Shown here: positions 44,470 through 56,378 of the stretch, in pieces
Layout of the letters: each line of letters opens with the position of its first letter
How positions within the stretch are numbered: position 1 is the first letter of the stretch
The notes under the pieces: generated by a model
Database searches by the model: none
What the model saw: only the letters and a program-made list of their open reading frames with translations
Told to the model about the DNA's origin: nothing
Position numbers and translations under genes: made by a program
Source: Paracentrotus lividus
Lineage: Eukaryota; Echinodermata; Echinoidea; Camarodonta; Echinidae
Reading direction: 5' to 3'
Length of the DNA stretch: 64,000 nucleotides
Assembly: GCA_940671915.1 (NCBI GenBank)
Contig: CALNVZ010003426.1
Span: 49,108,039-49,172,038, forward strand

Positions 44470-45560
44470 GTATTGCACTTTTTGATATTTGGGTAATTTA
44501 TTCCAGATTATGGGACCCTTGCATAAAAATATATTTTGAAAAGGAATAATGACCATAAATTGCACGAGTATCAGCTGAAATTCTAGTATTATATCGATGT
44601 ATATCTCTGTTTGTTTTAAAAATATTGCCAAAATTGTTGGGTAATAGGTTATTATATTAGGAATACATAAACACATAGTTGAAAATCATGAAGTAATGAG
44701 ATTGGTATTATATTTAGTTTAAGAAAAGAGGTCTGCTATGACTTAGAATGTTTGTGGCATATTATACGAACTGCCCTCTTTGTAGAAGAAGATGCGATTC
44801 AGTAAGTGTTGTTTGCAAAATCCCCAATAATATTACAGTACGATATATAGGGTAAAATCAATGAATTATACAGTTATAGAAGAATGTTTGGGGTAAAATG
44901 TCTTTAAGTTTACTCATTATTCCTATTGTTTTGGAGACTTTACGTAATACATCATAAACATGAGTCTTCTTCCATTTCAAATCTTTATCTATACTAATTC
45001 CTAAAAATTGTGTAGTATTTGCATGTTGAATTATCTTGCCATTCATGTATATTTTAATTTCGTTTCGCTGGCTTTCGAAGAATTGAGCACCATCACATGG
45101 GTCTTTTCATAATTAAGTTGTAATTTATTTGCTTCAACCCATTTGCTAATCTTTGTAAGTTCACGATAAAATTTTTGTGTAAGACATTCCACATCACTGT
45201 GTTTATAAAATATATTGCTGTCATCAGCAAATAATAAACAATTTAAAAGTGGAGATACTAAGTTCAAGTCATTAATGTAAATAAAATAGGATCGAACCTA
45301 AAATTGATCCCTGCGGGACACCGCACGAGACTGTTTGTAGGTTTGAGTTGTGAGAATTGAACACTGTAAATTGTTTTCGGTCGGTCAAATACTGCAAAAT
45401 AATTTTAAAGTAACGCCACGAATTCCATAATGACAAAGTTTTTTAAAAGTATTTCATGATTTATGGAGTCAAAGGCTTTTTTAAAATCTAAAAACAGTCC
45501 GATAATCATCTCTTTGTTTTCAATGGCTTTTGATATATTATGTAATACATTCATTTGTAT
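44470..45560 (-). pseudogene. LINE reverse transcriptase remnant
   Basis: Minus-strand reading gives AFDSINHEILL (near 45475), then LLNCLLFADDSNIFYKHSD with the catalytic FADD at 45220-45231. Then follow ISKWVEANKLQLNYEKTHVM, TQFLGISIDKDLKWKKTH and finally GPIIWNKLPKYQKV near 44490-44530. These are the usual palm, thumb and C-terminal landmarks of a non-LTR reverse transcriptase, in order. Frameshifts separate the open pieces, and endonuclease and ORF1 parts are absent. It would have copied its own RNA at a nicked target. Confidence 0.8.
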
Positions 45561-45706
45561 ATTCAATGTTTATCATGTATAATTATTATTTGTTTGTTTA
45601 CTACTTCAGTTAACCCTATCAACATGATCAAGACCAAAGGGGGGGGGGGCAAATTGTGATCATTGACCATTTTCGATATCCATAGTTCTAAACAATATTA
45701 TACCAT

Positions 45707-46290
45707 CGATAGATTTCCCCTTTACATTTGATTTCTTTTTTGTTTTCCAAATGTTGACATATTTTAGTTCATATTTTCTTTTATCTTTACTTATTATTGT
45801 CTTTGTGTACTTAATTCCCAAAGTAGTACGATATTGTAGCTCTGTTTCTTATTCTTTATTCTAAATGCATCGATAGATTTCCCCCTCACATATGATTTCT
45901 TTTGTTTTGTTTTTCAAATGTTGACATATTTTAGTTCATATTTTCTTTTATCTTTACTTAGTATTGTCTTTGTGTACTTTATTCCCAAAGTAGTACAATA
46001 TCGTAGCTCTGTTTCTTATTCTTTTTTTTTTTTTTTTTTAAATAATAATAATAACTTTTTCTTTACCCAGGGTTCCCTCTCCAATTTTGACAAGTTCTGC
46101 TCTGCCAGTGGGCCTTGCATAAAATGATTGTGTATACTCTTCTCCATAGTTCACAATGTCTCTATCAGTATATACCTTTTTTGCTTGTTCGTCAATATAC
46201 CATTCGTATTAAATTGTTTAATTATAAATAAGATGATTTCAATGAAAGCTCAGATAATAAAAAATCAAGATCATTCCATAATAATAATAC
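45707..46290 (+). repeat. Tandem and segmental repeat matching 41001-41430
   Basis: One 160 bp partial unit (45707-45867) followed by a longer copy (45868-46290), each with CATCGATAGATTTCCCC and TTCCCAAAGTAGTAC. The second ends in an ATA-type microsatellite. Confidence 0.7.
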
Positions 46291-46298
46291 CAATAATC

Positions 46299-46341
<43 letters not shown>

Positions 46342-46373
46342 TGATGATGATGATGATAATAATACCAATAATC

Positions 46374-46425
<52 letters not shown>

Positions 46426-46436
46426 TAATAATATAT
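46280..46436 (+). repeat. (AAT)n/(ATG)n compound microsatellite
   Basis: Two AAT arrays separated by a short ATG array and repeated AATACCAATAATCATAAT blocks, implying an internal duplication. Confidence 0.95.
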
Positions 46437-46447
46437 TCATTTATATT

Positions 46448-46815
46448 TATATAGGCCCATTGCTATTCATCATTTATGTTAATGATATTTGTAATGTATC
46501 GATAGAGTTGAACTATATACTTTTTGCTGATGATACAAGTGTTTTCCAATCTCATCGTGATATAAATATGCTTTTGGATACCATTAACAGGGAGCTACCA
46601 AAACTAGCTAAATGGTTTCGAAGTAATATCTTGTCTCTCAATGTTTCAAAAATGAATTATATTCATTTCAAGGGAAGGAAGCCATCTGATAACCTAAATG
46701 TCAGTGTGAAACTTGATAACGTATTTTTAGAAAAGAAAATATCTACAAAATTCGCTGTTTATGTAACAATAATTTGTTACCGGCCTCTTTTGCTTCAACG
46801 TTTCACCTAAATACA
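46448..46815 (+). pseudogene. LINE reverse transcriptase fragment
   Basis: Open from GPLLFIIYVNDICN through YILFADDTSVFQSHRDINML, with catalytic FADD at 46523-46534. It continues to LAKWFRSNILSLNVSKMNYI and a degenerate LEKKISTKF. Corresponds to the middle of a non-LTR RT. It begins abruptly at the end of a microsatellite and ends in a fragment of the GAGACGTCTC family. Not the same copy as the minus-strand LINE nearby. Confidence 0.75.
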
Positions 46816-46849
46816 CTGCTAGAAAAAATTAAACAAGTCGACAGAATAG

Positions 46850-46915
46850 GAAATTTTGTCTCCGCGACGGATAAAAAGTATTAGAGACGTCTCACGTATG
46901 TTCACCGAATGCGAT
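46850..46915 (+). repeat. GAGACGTCTC-family fragment
   Basis: TTTTGTCTCCGCGACGGATA, AAAGTATTAGAGACGTCTC matches the left part of the element at 2798 (2847-2890). Confidence 0.7.
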
Positions 46916-46919
46916 CTCC

Positions 46920-47755
46920 GCTCGTTATATGTACATAATATTGACCGCCAGAGGGCTCACTCAACTTTCACGCATATTTTTTTTCTTCAAATCGTCGCGA
47001 ACTCAATCTTGTTGCTACTCGGTTGCTACTGACGCTATGCCTATCAAATCTAGGTCAGCTGGGGAAACCCCAGACTGGTACCCAACCTTATTTTGGAAAG
47101 AAAATGAAACATAGATACATATGCCCTCATAGGAAATAATGGTAACATTCAAAACAATCAATGTAAACACCGGCAATCAATTTTGAATCAGCTGGCAGCG
47201 AAAGGGTGTGTCGGTCCCATATACGCGTAGCTGTCACAGTAAATATTGTCAATATTTCTCAGATTTCCTTTAAAAAATATCATTGCAAAACCAAAAATTT
47301 TCGTGACTTTGTGTTTCTTTTATTTCAATGGTGACTTGTTTTCTGTGAACTTTCTTTCATTCCTAGCCATCCTAGAATTTTTTGTGCACATATCTCGGGG
47401 TGTTTTTTGGACCTTCTGATGTGGTTTTTGTACCCGATTCTGTACTATACACAGATTTATATACATGGGGCACCATATTAATTGGTTGGTATTGCTGTAT
47501 ATTTTTTTGTGGAAGGAGGGTTGAGACAGAATTGGTAAAGAAGGGGCATGCATATAGTGTTTCAAAATACTACCAGATAATTCTAGAGAAGTTTGATATA
47601 CATTTCACATGACACTCTAGATATACACCCCCAGAAATTGTGCACAAATGTTCTATTGCCATCTTACTACGATTAAAAAACATTAGATTGGGCATCTCTC
47701 ATTTGGGTCTCCGGTCTCCATTAAAAGATCTTCAAACTGCCATATATGCTCCCAC
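46920..47755. other. Unassigned sequence
   Basis: No convincing exon or element. ORFs here are short and compositionally random. Confidence 0.4.
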
Positions 47756-47980
47756 GGGGTCTTCACACGAGAATCGAGGGCCCACGAGTCCGATGGTCCA
47801 AGATAGAGTCTGAGTATTTTCCCACAAGGCCGAGTATTTTTCCCACAAGTCTAAGTATTTTTCCCATGAGGCCAAGCACTATATTGCAAAATACAATATG
47901 AGAAAAATTGACCTCACGGACCCTCAGCCACGTGGAAAAATCCTCGGATTCGTGGGCCCTTGGCCTCATGGACCCTCCCC
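47756..47980. mobile_element. hAT-like MITE, copy 1
   Basis: GGGGTCTTCACACGAG... and ...CATGGACCCTCCCC form imperfect inverted ends. The eight bases on the left (GCTCCCAC) and right (ACTCCCAC) match at seven positions, consistent with an 8 bp target duplication. The interior has repeated CCCACAAGGCCGAGTATTTT words around ACTATATTGCAAAATAC. Confidence 0.65.
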
Positions 47981-48058
47981 ACTCCCACTTAACTTCCAAC
48001 AGACAAAGGCATCGAGCAAACCCCCATATTGGCAAAAAGAAAAAGTGCTGCCAGACAC

Positions 48059-48105
48059 CCCCCCCCCAAAAAAAAAAAAAAAATAAATAAATAAATAAAT
48101 ACTAG
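48059..48105 (+). repeat. C-run, A-run and (AAAT)n
   Basis: Homopolymers followed by a tetranucleotide microsatellite. Confidence 0.9.
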
Positions 48106-48719
48106 TAATTCTAGAAACATACTTTCACATTGACAGTCACTACAGTTTTCTCTGTGTCGTGTCCGGTAGAGACACTGTTTTGTCTTGGTCGTCATCTCTT
48201 TTTGTCAAAGTGTCTGTTCTCTGTCCTGTTTGTAACATTCAGTTTCATTTATTCTCAAACATACACACCAGACAAATCATAATCACATTACTACAAAACT
48301 GAAAATCTCAAAAGTCAGATGGCAAATCCCAAGATGGTATGTCAGCTAGATTGTATAGCAGTCATGAAAGAAAAATGCACATTCCCTTGTTTTTGCAGAT
48401 TTTAAACTGAAACATTTCACAATTTGAGATTAATCTGGAGATTTAGTTTTATCTTATTAGTCAAATTACTTCAAAAGTTTTATAAGTGTTCATAGGTTTG
48501 AAACATGCAAGGTTAATCACAGCTAATGCAGTTACCAAAGCAATGATTTGATCTATTACAAACAAGTAATTATTGAATAACTTTAATTACACATTCATAA
48601 TTTCAATTTAATATATTCATACTGTAAATATAGCAATAAATATATTTTTAGTTCACAACAAATAGAACAAATAGATAATCAGAATGGTGCATATATCATG
48701 TAATATAAAATCAAAGGAA

Positions 48720-48800
48720 AAAAAAATTATCCCCCCTTTGCTGGTATGGGGGGGGGGTTTGTTCGAACCCCCCCCCCTAGTTACAGGCCTGGTATCTTGG
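48720..48800 (+). repeat. Fragment of the CAGGCCCGTAACTAGG element end
   Basis: G/C homopolymers followed by CCCTAGTTACAGGCCTGGTA, matching the right end at 20850-20894. Confidence 0.6.
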
Positions 48801-49736
48801 GGCCACAACCCCTCCATATACAATTGAGGAACATCATAAAACTGAAAAGCTTCTTTAGGTTGAGTTGAAAAAGCTGAGGTGTTTGAAGAGGTGAGCCTGA
48901 AGATTTTATACCCACCCATATCCCAGTTAAACTGAGTAATTTGGACAAAAAATGGTAATAATAGGAACAAATGTAATAACAATAACAATAGTATTGATAT
49001 CGCTTTAATATTTATGATAATTATAATGATAATAGTCATAACAATTTAAAAAACAATAATGTCTTCATGAGCATGTAAACATATTCTCTAAGCCCTTTTA
49101 AAAGACACCCTCCCCCCCCCCCCTCCAACCAGCCCTTAGACCTACTGGGAATTACAGCTCATACCAGATTAAGTTATTGAATACATTGAACAAATAATAT
49201 ATATAATATCTCTAAAAGCTGGCTAAAAGATTGACAAATGTCCACAGGAAATAAGAGGGAGGTGCGTAAATATCTGTGGGCAATGGCCGCCTCTCCAGCA
49301 AAGCACCGATACCGGGATAGAGATCCAGCCAACCCCACTAGGCCTAAAAATAGAGCAGTCTAGGTAATCTGGTGAAGGACATCGACGAGTATGGATGGCG
49401 AGGTCGTGATGCAACCTGTGATAATGCAAAAACGTGAAAGCAAATCATTAAAATACCAAAAGATAGATACTTGTAACTGAATACTGAATGCACCTTTAAA
49501 AAATCACAGAAAAAAGGTATACAAAATAAAAGTTTTCAAAGCACACTAAAATATAGGACACTTGTGGAGGTGTCTGCTTTAAATAAATAATTGTGTCAGA
49601 TTCTGTGTGCACTTTTCCTTATTAAAAAAAAAAATAATAATAATAAAAAGGGGGGGGGGGAAGAGAGAGAGGGGGGAGGGTGGTTAACCCCCCCCCCCCA
49701 ATTATACTACTATTTCTAAAGATCTAGACTAGGAGA
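48801..49736. other. Unassigned A/T-rich sequence with simple repeats
   Basis: Contains C-runs (49109-49122) and a complex low-complexity block (49622-49700: A-run, AAT, G-run, GA repeat, C-run). No gene is supported. Confidence 0.4.
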
Positions 49737-49985
49737 GCTCACCTGGCTTGACGGCCACATCCCAGAAGGAGAAATATGGTGTAAAATTGGCAGAGACAAG
49801 GGAGGGGGTGGAACATTGAAGTTACTGGTCCAGCTAGCCAACTTCAATTGCCCAAACAGTTAAGAAAACACGAAGGTGATCATGGTGTTTCCTGGATCAG
49901 ATTCTACGTTCCACCTTGACATCACTCTGGAAGATCATCAGATGCCAAATGGTTGATTTACAGCAAATGACATGGAGGTGTGTTT
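49737..49985 (+). pseudogene. Fragment of an invertebrate ORF with GEIWCKIGRDKGGG motif
   Basis: Reads WLDGHIPEGEIWCKIGRDKG then GGTLKLLVQLANFNCPNS. After a one-base shift it continues TKVIMVFPGSDSTFHLDITL. I recall similar G-E-I-W-x-K-x-G-G-D-x-GGG segments in repetitive, unnamed ORFs of invertebrate genomes, probably transposon-derived; the name of that family is not known to me. Frameshifted and short, so dead or a fragment. Confidence 0.4.
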
Positions 49986-50169
49986 TCTTCATCTGTTCAT
50001 CTTCTTGCCCAGGACAGGAGCACCATGCTGCAATGGTTGTTGTGATATCCATTAGGAACTGAAAGCAAAAGTCAAAGTCAAAGCCTTAAAATCTGAAACA
50101 CATCTATTATAGTAGTATGGACAGGGATGGATAAGCTTAATTTAAAAAATAGAAAAATATCAAATTTTA

Positions 50170-50302
50170 CTCTTGACTGTGTACAGATGTGCATGTATTA
50201 TGCCTGTTAATAGGGTAATATATTGTTGAAGAGACAATGATTGCTATAATCCGAAATGCGGATTTTTTGTTTCAATAAATTTGATTTGATTTGATTTGAT
50301 TA
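50170..50302 (+). mobile_element. LINE 3' end with (ATTTG)n tail
   Basis: TATAATCCGAAATGCGGATT, then TCAATAAATTTGATTTGATT. A short hairpin (AATCCG...CGGATT) directly before AATAAA and a pentamer tail are typical of CR1/L2-like 3' ends. No coding part remains. Confidence 0.6.
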
Positions 50303-51060
50303 TAATATGCAATTTCGATTAAAGATGCATTCTCAAATTAATTATAATAATTTATTAAAATGCATATATGCCCGGCCCAGTTATTTATATCTACCGAGGT
50401 GTTCCCGTCTCCTCTGTCACCTAGCCCCTGGATGTGTTGGGGGGGGGGGAGGGTCACTCGGGAGGCAGGTGACGTGGGGGGGGGGCAGGTGACAGAGAAG
50501 ATAGGAGTACCTCAGTCTAGAATTCATAGTCTACAATGTAATAATCAGATAATATATTGTCAATGTGTGACTAAGATTGTGGATTAGTGTATAGAAATCA
50601 CCAGATTTCATATCCTCGTTAATTATTATGTTAATAGTTAGGTCTTGAGAGAATCTATATAGGCCTATTATAATATAATTTATTATATTATTACCATCAT
50701 GAATTAATGTAGACCTAACTATTATTTCACTTTAAAAATAAATCAAACACTTTATAGTTCTACAGTACAGACATGAAGCTCATAATTAAATTTGTGCCAA
50801 TATTCTTGTCTGGAAATCTGAACACATTACTGTATTTTAATTTGGCTTTGAAATGTTCTGTTGTCTTTATTGTTGATATTCTGAATAAAAAGAGAGAGAA
50901 ACTCAGAAAGAAAACAAAAAATAAATACAACAATATTACAACCATACCAATTGCTGTTTGCCTTAGTACTGTGTGTAAAATAGAAGTCTAGTCTCTCATC
51001 TTATTATATATCAACGACAATATTATCATAGAGGTGATTTGTTTATTGTCTCATGATACG
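50303..51060. other. Unassigned sequence, G-rich patch
   Basis: A G-run-rich patch at 50435-50490 with repeated CAGGTGAC(G/A) words. Otherwise no recognisable content. Confidence 0.4.
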
Positions 51061-51074
51061 TGTTTGTATTAAAG

Positions 51075-51251
51075 GTGATACGCACGGACACTGATATGCG
51101 TACCACCGGTGATCGAAGTGGGACTGGGGAGTCTGCGCCTACGCAGACGGCGGTGGAGCGTATACCGCACCGCTGTCATTGCAACTTCTGCGGCTTTTGT
51201 CAATCATTACACAATGTTATACGGCAAGTTCTAAAAGCAAAGATGGTTTGA
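51075..51251 (+). CDS. Coding-like segment, unknown
   Basis: Open frame VIRTDTDMRTTGDRSGTGES, then APTQTAVERIPHRCHCNFC, GFCQSLHNVIRQVLKAKMV and a stop. It is far more G/C-rich and codon-like than its surroundings, with four clustered Cys/His (CHCNFCGFC) that could bind metal. No clear splice acceptor was chosen. It could be a terminal exon or a transposon ORF fragment; I do not recognise it. Confidence 0.3.
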   Translation: MIRTDTDMRTTGDRSGTGESAPTQTAVERIPHRCHCNFCGFCQSLHNVIRQVLKAKMV

Positions 51252-52815
51252 TCAAGATCACATTAAAATCAGGCATTCTCACACATTCAACTCCATTTAA
51301 ATCACGATATTTACCATCTACAGTGGTTAGATACTAACGACATAATCATAAGATGGCATTTTTTTAACGAAAATTTTTAATATTTACCCCAAAATTAGGC
51401 AGAAATATTCCACCGTTCTTGGGATATTAATTGAATATTAAAGGAATTTGTCCCATATCCCATTGAACGGTGGAAGTATACTACATACGTTTACGTAGGG
51501 GGTCTACAACGCCTTTCGTGGCTGCTTTTAAGCCATGTACAAAGTCAATGGCAAGCGATTTTGAAGCCATTTTGACATGACTAACAATGTCTCCCAAATT
51601 TTTGTACTTAAAAGTACAATATCAGGGATATCTCTAGTTGAATAGAATCTCTAGATTCTATTGTTAGCTAAAACCAATATGGCTAGATCTATCATAATAA
51701 ATAAATATAAAAATGAAGCACTTACTTTCTGAAAATGAGTCCTCATCGCGTAATCCTTTTTGTCTGTCTACTGTTGAATGGAGCTATGCTAATATGAAGT
51801 AAGGTCAAAATATGCCCTAGAAATATTTTGACCAATCAGAACACTTGCTGAGATCATTCAATATGAATATTGATATACTTTTCATGAATATTTATAGCTT
51901 TGAACTTTATGAATGAAAACACATCATGTGCGCATGGGTAGCTCAATTTAAGCTCCAATCCATATGAATATTCATGAGTAAAGATGGCTACCGCTGACAC
52001 ATCGCGATAAGACAGAATAGAGGAAGAATTTAATGAATTCTTTGGCTCAATATACAAGTTAAGGTAGGCTCAGAACATTTTCCAATATATATGATTATTA
52101 TGTATTTGAAATTTAGTAGATCTAGAGTAATGAAAAGATGAATTTAGAACTAAAAAGGGAATTTCGAGACCACTGTCTTTCATGGATCAGTCACCAGCGC
52201 AGTGAAAAGTCTTGTCATGCCCTGCTCCCTCGCCAGCTCTCTGGGGTCCATGCACGGCGGAATACTACGATTTTCAGTCTCTTATTTTGTGAGCATTCAG
52301 TGTTTAACCAATGCAATCCCAAAATAGTGACTGAATCCTTCGGTCTACCCCAAAATAGCACCAATACAGGGCAAAGTTCTATCGTCCAGAAAATTGTAGG
52401 ATGGCCGAAAGAAAGATTTTTGGGAAGTACTCATCCTCGTTCCCCATTATGCAAAAGCTCAAAATAAGAAAATTTTTAGTTTTTCCCTAAAATGCTTATT
52501 TCTAGAAGATCTAAAAATAGACGAAATATTAGGTGATTTTGACGCAAAAGAAGGTATTCAATCATGAGGTTATTATTAAAAAATAAATGCGAGTGGTAAT
52601 TAATGTTATTATAAAACGAATCATCGGAATATGCATTTCCCAGTTCGGTCTCTGCTTGACCTCATATTTAGGTCAGTTTTTATTGTTAAATGTGCAAACA
52701 CGTGACAACTTTTGTTTACATTTTTTTTTGGAGTTTCGTGCAATCACCGTCTTTAGTGATGACGTCACAAGGCAAAGATGTCCGCGCGCGTTAGCGCCTA
52801 CACGCAGTAACATAC
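51252..52815. other. Unassigned sequence
   Basis: Includes short inverted words around TGAATATTCATGA (51850-51975). A 330-base open stretch at 52138 has no recognisable domain. It may contain the 3' continuation of the minus-strand LINE upstream, but no ORF2 motifs were found. Confidence 0.35.
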
Positions 52816-52819
52816 GTGT

Positions 52820-53600
52820 ATAGGAAGAAGGGTTTTTTCCCCTCATTTTCAGCTTCATCAGAATCTTCCCCGCTTCTCCTTCCTGGCCTGCTGCACTCGC
52901 TGCGAAAAATCCTCAGATACTGCCACTTTCTCCCTTCGAAAAGAGCTCCTTTCTCTAAGTTTAACTATGGTAGCCTTCCGGGATTTTTTCTTTCATGCGA
53001 AAGAGCCAAATCAACGTGGAATGATCCTCGGCTTAGTTGGACCCCACCAATATGCAAGATAGTGGGGGTTCGAGGCACCTCTCAATGCATACTTCTGTCA
53101 CACCCAACAAACCCTCTGAAGAAATCCTTTACGGTCTCTTTCACAGTTCTCCTTCTTCTTTTCGCGAATGTTGTGCAACACCACGTTCAATCCTCCTGCT
53201 CCGCATTTTCAAGCTCATCCAGTTTTGCAGACAATTTCATTGTTCTCTGTTTTCAGCATTGGGCGGCCCGAGTTGATTTCTGCCAACTAGTCGATGTGGA
53301 TACTACACGCTCTATCTTTGATGTATTGTCTATAGATCTCTGGGCTATTCTCATCCAACCTATTTATTAACTTAGTGTCGTACGCTCTTCTAGTAATTTA
53401 TAGAATTTACAAGAACGTGTTGAACCATTCTGAGCTGCTTCGACTTTGGCGAGCGGAGGCCCTCCACGTTCTCCCCCCGTTAGGGTGCCGGGCGGATCCC
53501 TTGTCTTGCCTCGCGGGATAGCAGCAGCTTTTTTCTGGTTCGTTTTGCAATTTCTGGGTATCGAGAAGTCTTTTCCTTGCCATTCTATGATTATAATTCT
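52820..53600 (-). pseudogene. LINE ORF1-like (L1 type) remnant
   Basis: On the minus strand and across frames it reads KLSAKLDELENAEQED and FAKRRRRTVKETVKDFFRGF. EVPRTPTILHIGG-like and ALSHERKNPGRLP follow, ending IFRSECSRPGRRSGEDSDEA, ENEGKKPF. These follow the ORF1p order of L1-type LINEs as I know it: coiled coil ending in D-E-x-E-N, RRM-like E-T-V-x-D-F, R-x-P-x-P, then EDFS-like and EGKKAF. Stops and frameshifts throughout. ORF1p is the RNA-binding chaperone of the element. Confidence 0.55.
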
Positions 53601-53609
53601 CACAAGAAT

Positions 53610-56370
53610 AAGTAGAAAAGTAATTACTCACATGGAAATTGTTCACTTTGTTCGACTCCAGCCAAAAATTCGTATCTCTTAAAGAAAAACTACACAGGCA
53701 TTGTACTTGGTCGACATAGAAGGGCGCCCTCCTAGTATTTAGCTATGTTAATTTCATGTGCAGAATTTTATTTACCAAACAACCAAAATATACAAGCCAT
53801 CTAATATTATGGGAGACACAAGAATTTTCTATCTCGTAATGTTTAAAATATTGTCAATGTATTGTCATGATCATATAATACGATAATAATCAATCAATAC
53901 GACACAAAAATTGCGTTATTTTAACAAGGATACAAGACTATTGAAGGAGACATTTAATGTCACACAAAAAATTTAAGCATAATGACTAAAGTGCCGTATG
54001 GCAGAATCGCATTCAAATCAATTTCGCCCTTCAAAACCAATGACTGTTTTTGTGTGTGAAGTGTGGTGGAAAAGGAGGAACCCTTTTGCTGTGTGTGCTC
54101 CTCCTAAATCAAAAGTCTAGGCCTAGATTTCTAGGCTTACGTTAGCATTTATTGACAACAAGGCCAATCATGGCAACCGTACATCACAGACATGCCAAGT
54201 TCAAAAAAAAATTTGCGTGAGATCATTCCATTTTGGTTAAAAGGCAGTGCGCACGCGCGCATGCTACCGCATGTGGCGCAGCGCCAGTAGTTAATTTGTA
54301 CACAAAGAGCGCACGCACGCGCGCACACTTCACATGTTGCATGTAGTATACCCAAGTTGCCTGTATGTCCGCGGACAGTTGTTTTATCCGACAGACGATT
54401 TTGCCAGCCATTTGAAAAGGTTTACAAGCAATCTTTTTGTAGTTTTTTGGAACAATGATAGAAATATTCTACACATCCAAATATTGATGAAATAAGCTAT
54501 CATTCAACATATATTTTTGGCTAATAATCCTGAGACAAACAAGCAGGCTTCATTTTTTGTTAAGGTCCGACAACGGACCCCATTCTATAGTAGGTCTAAA
54601 ACATCTTGCACATAACATTTTCCCGCATTAAAACATAGCACTCGCAGGATTTTGATGCGCGACAAAACTGCCCATATTATTAGGTTTTGAGACTCCCAAA
54701 ATGGTAAAAAAATCTAAATATGCTACTTTTTGTCATTTTGCGTAGAAATGGGGTTTCTGCGTCGAGATCGTTGAGACAGACCCGAAAATGCGTGAGTCTC
54801 ACGCAAAATGCGTGAGATGCGTAGCTTTGACAATCACAATGTAATATAAATGTAATATATACTTTCTATTAAGAAATGCAATGTTCATTAAAATGTAACT
54901 AAATGCGAATTAAAGATGGCGGTACGTTGTTGTTAATGTTAACTTTGTTAAAGAACTTTTCATTATTAACTATAGAGTAGACCCACCAAATACGGACACT
55001 TAAGCATTTTTTGGATTCTAAAAAAAAATTGCAATCGCACGAATTATATAAAACTCCATATGTATTTGTAGTTACAAATGTTCATTAATAATCTTATTAA
55101 AAACAGAATTTGATTAAAAAATATGGTAAACATTAATATTTGCTTTCTACTGAGAGCTTGTTTTGTCTAAATATCGGATGCGCTCGTTAAAATATCGGAT
55201 ATAATTCGCGATTCGCCGCGATCGATTTTGGCATTCAAAATCACGCTCTAAACAACATGAAATAATTGCTGATTAGTTGAAACAGCAACTTTTATTCTTG
55301 TCGCCCGCCAAATGCCGTTTTTATAAATAACAAAAAAAAAAACCATAAAAGAATCGTGTAAATAATAATTATTTACTTACCAAAAGAACCCTCTTTTTTT
55401 TCCCGTTTCCCTTTCTAATATCCGATGTGTTTGATGAGCTCAATGCGCCTGCCGCCCTAAAAAAGCCACGCATGCGCGATGTACAGCACCGCATTCCCAT
55501 TCACTCCGCCACCAATGTCGAATATAAGCACGTGGCTATTTTAGAGGTGTGGAAATCCATTGGGTAGAACACGTGGGCGTACCGATTTCACTTTTTTTCG
55601 ATTAACAGCCGAACATGTGACATCTCAGCTGTTTATTTTCCAGCAAGGATCGTATTCCCGGTTTGGAATTTTTTTCTTGGTTCGTCGATACGATCTTTTG
55701 GAGTCCAAATTAAACCTGGTCATAAGGATTTCTGGAAATCACAATTATGGGAATTTACCCCTGGATTTTACCCCTGGAAGATATTTTTTAGCAGCAACCT
55801 GACTCTACTGTGTTTGCAGTGCAATAGAAGGAAGTCCATTCCTATCATATGCATGCAAGTTACCCTCCCGTGCGGGGCCCATTAGCTGTCTGGGGGAGTG
55901 AAGACCAATTTGTCCGATAAAATTAACAACGTCCGATAATTGGTGGTTTTACTCTAATTGACATTGAAATTGCATTATTTTTGCTCAAATTTCCATTTAG
56001 ATTGATAATTTGTTAAACATAATATGGTAATCTCTCCCTTGAACAAATGTATTAGGGCAAACATGAAGTAATCTTATCCATGGAAATAACAAGAAAAACA
56101 ATCGTTTATCATGTGCGTGTCAAACACAAATACTACGCGATGTAGCGACATGGGACTTGTTATCTTCTGATTTCACAATGTGCACTGCAGAAGATATTTT
56201 GAACAGTAATTTTGACAAGTAAATCATAATTATATGCCAATTCCACAGATTAAAAATGCTACAAGAATAGTTAAATACTACAGTTTCTTACCTACAAGCA
56301 GTGACATACTGAACTTGAGTGATTTTTTACCAGTGTTTTGCAAAGGCACTCATTATAAAACCGCCAAAAT
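53610..56370. other. Unassigned sequence, no gene seen
   Basis: Contains GCGCACGCGCGC alternating purine-pyrimidine runs at 54250-54325 and GCGTGAG words at 54780-54820. No reading frame, splice pair or element boundary could be supported. Confidence 0.4.
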
Positions 56371-56378
56371 TATGCCGA

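Larger units (their letters stand above)
42360..45560 (-). mobile_element. CR1/L2-like LINE, 5' truncated, split by an E element
   Basis: On the minus strand a reverse transcriptase remnant (45560 to 44470) is followed by a 3' UTR that resumes at 42645 after the inserted E element. It ends with GAATAAAGTTCAATTCAATT and an ATTCA-type tail near 42361. The 5' part is missing. Confidence 0.7.

Noticed and set aside
46128..46454. 108-codon open frame
   Set aside because: Mostly poly-Ile translated from (AAT)n/(ATG)n microsatellites.
52816..53370. 184-codon open frame on the plus strand
   Set aside because: It is the antisense of LINE ORF1-like sequence, which explains the region better.
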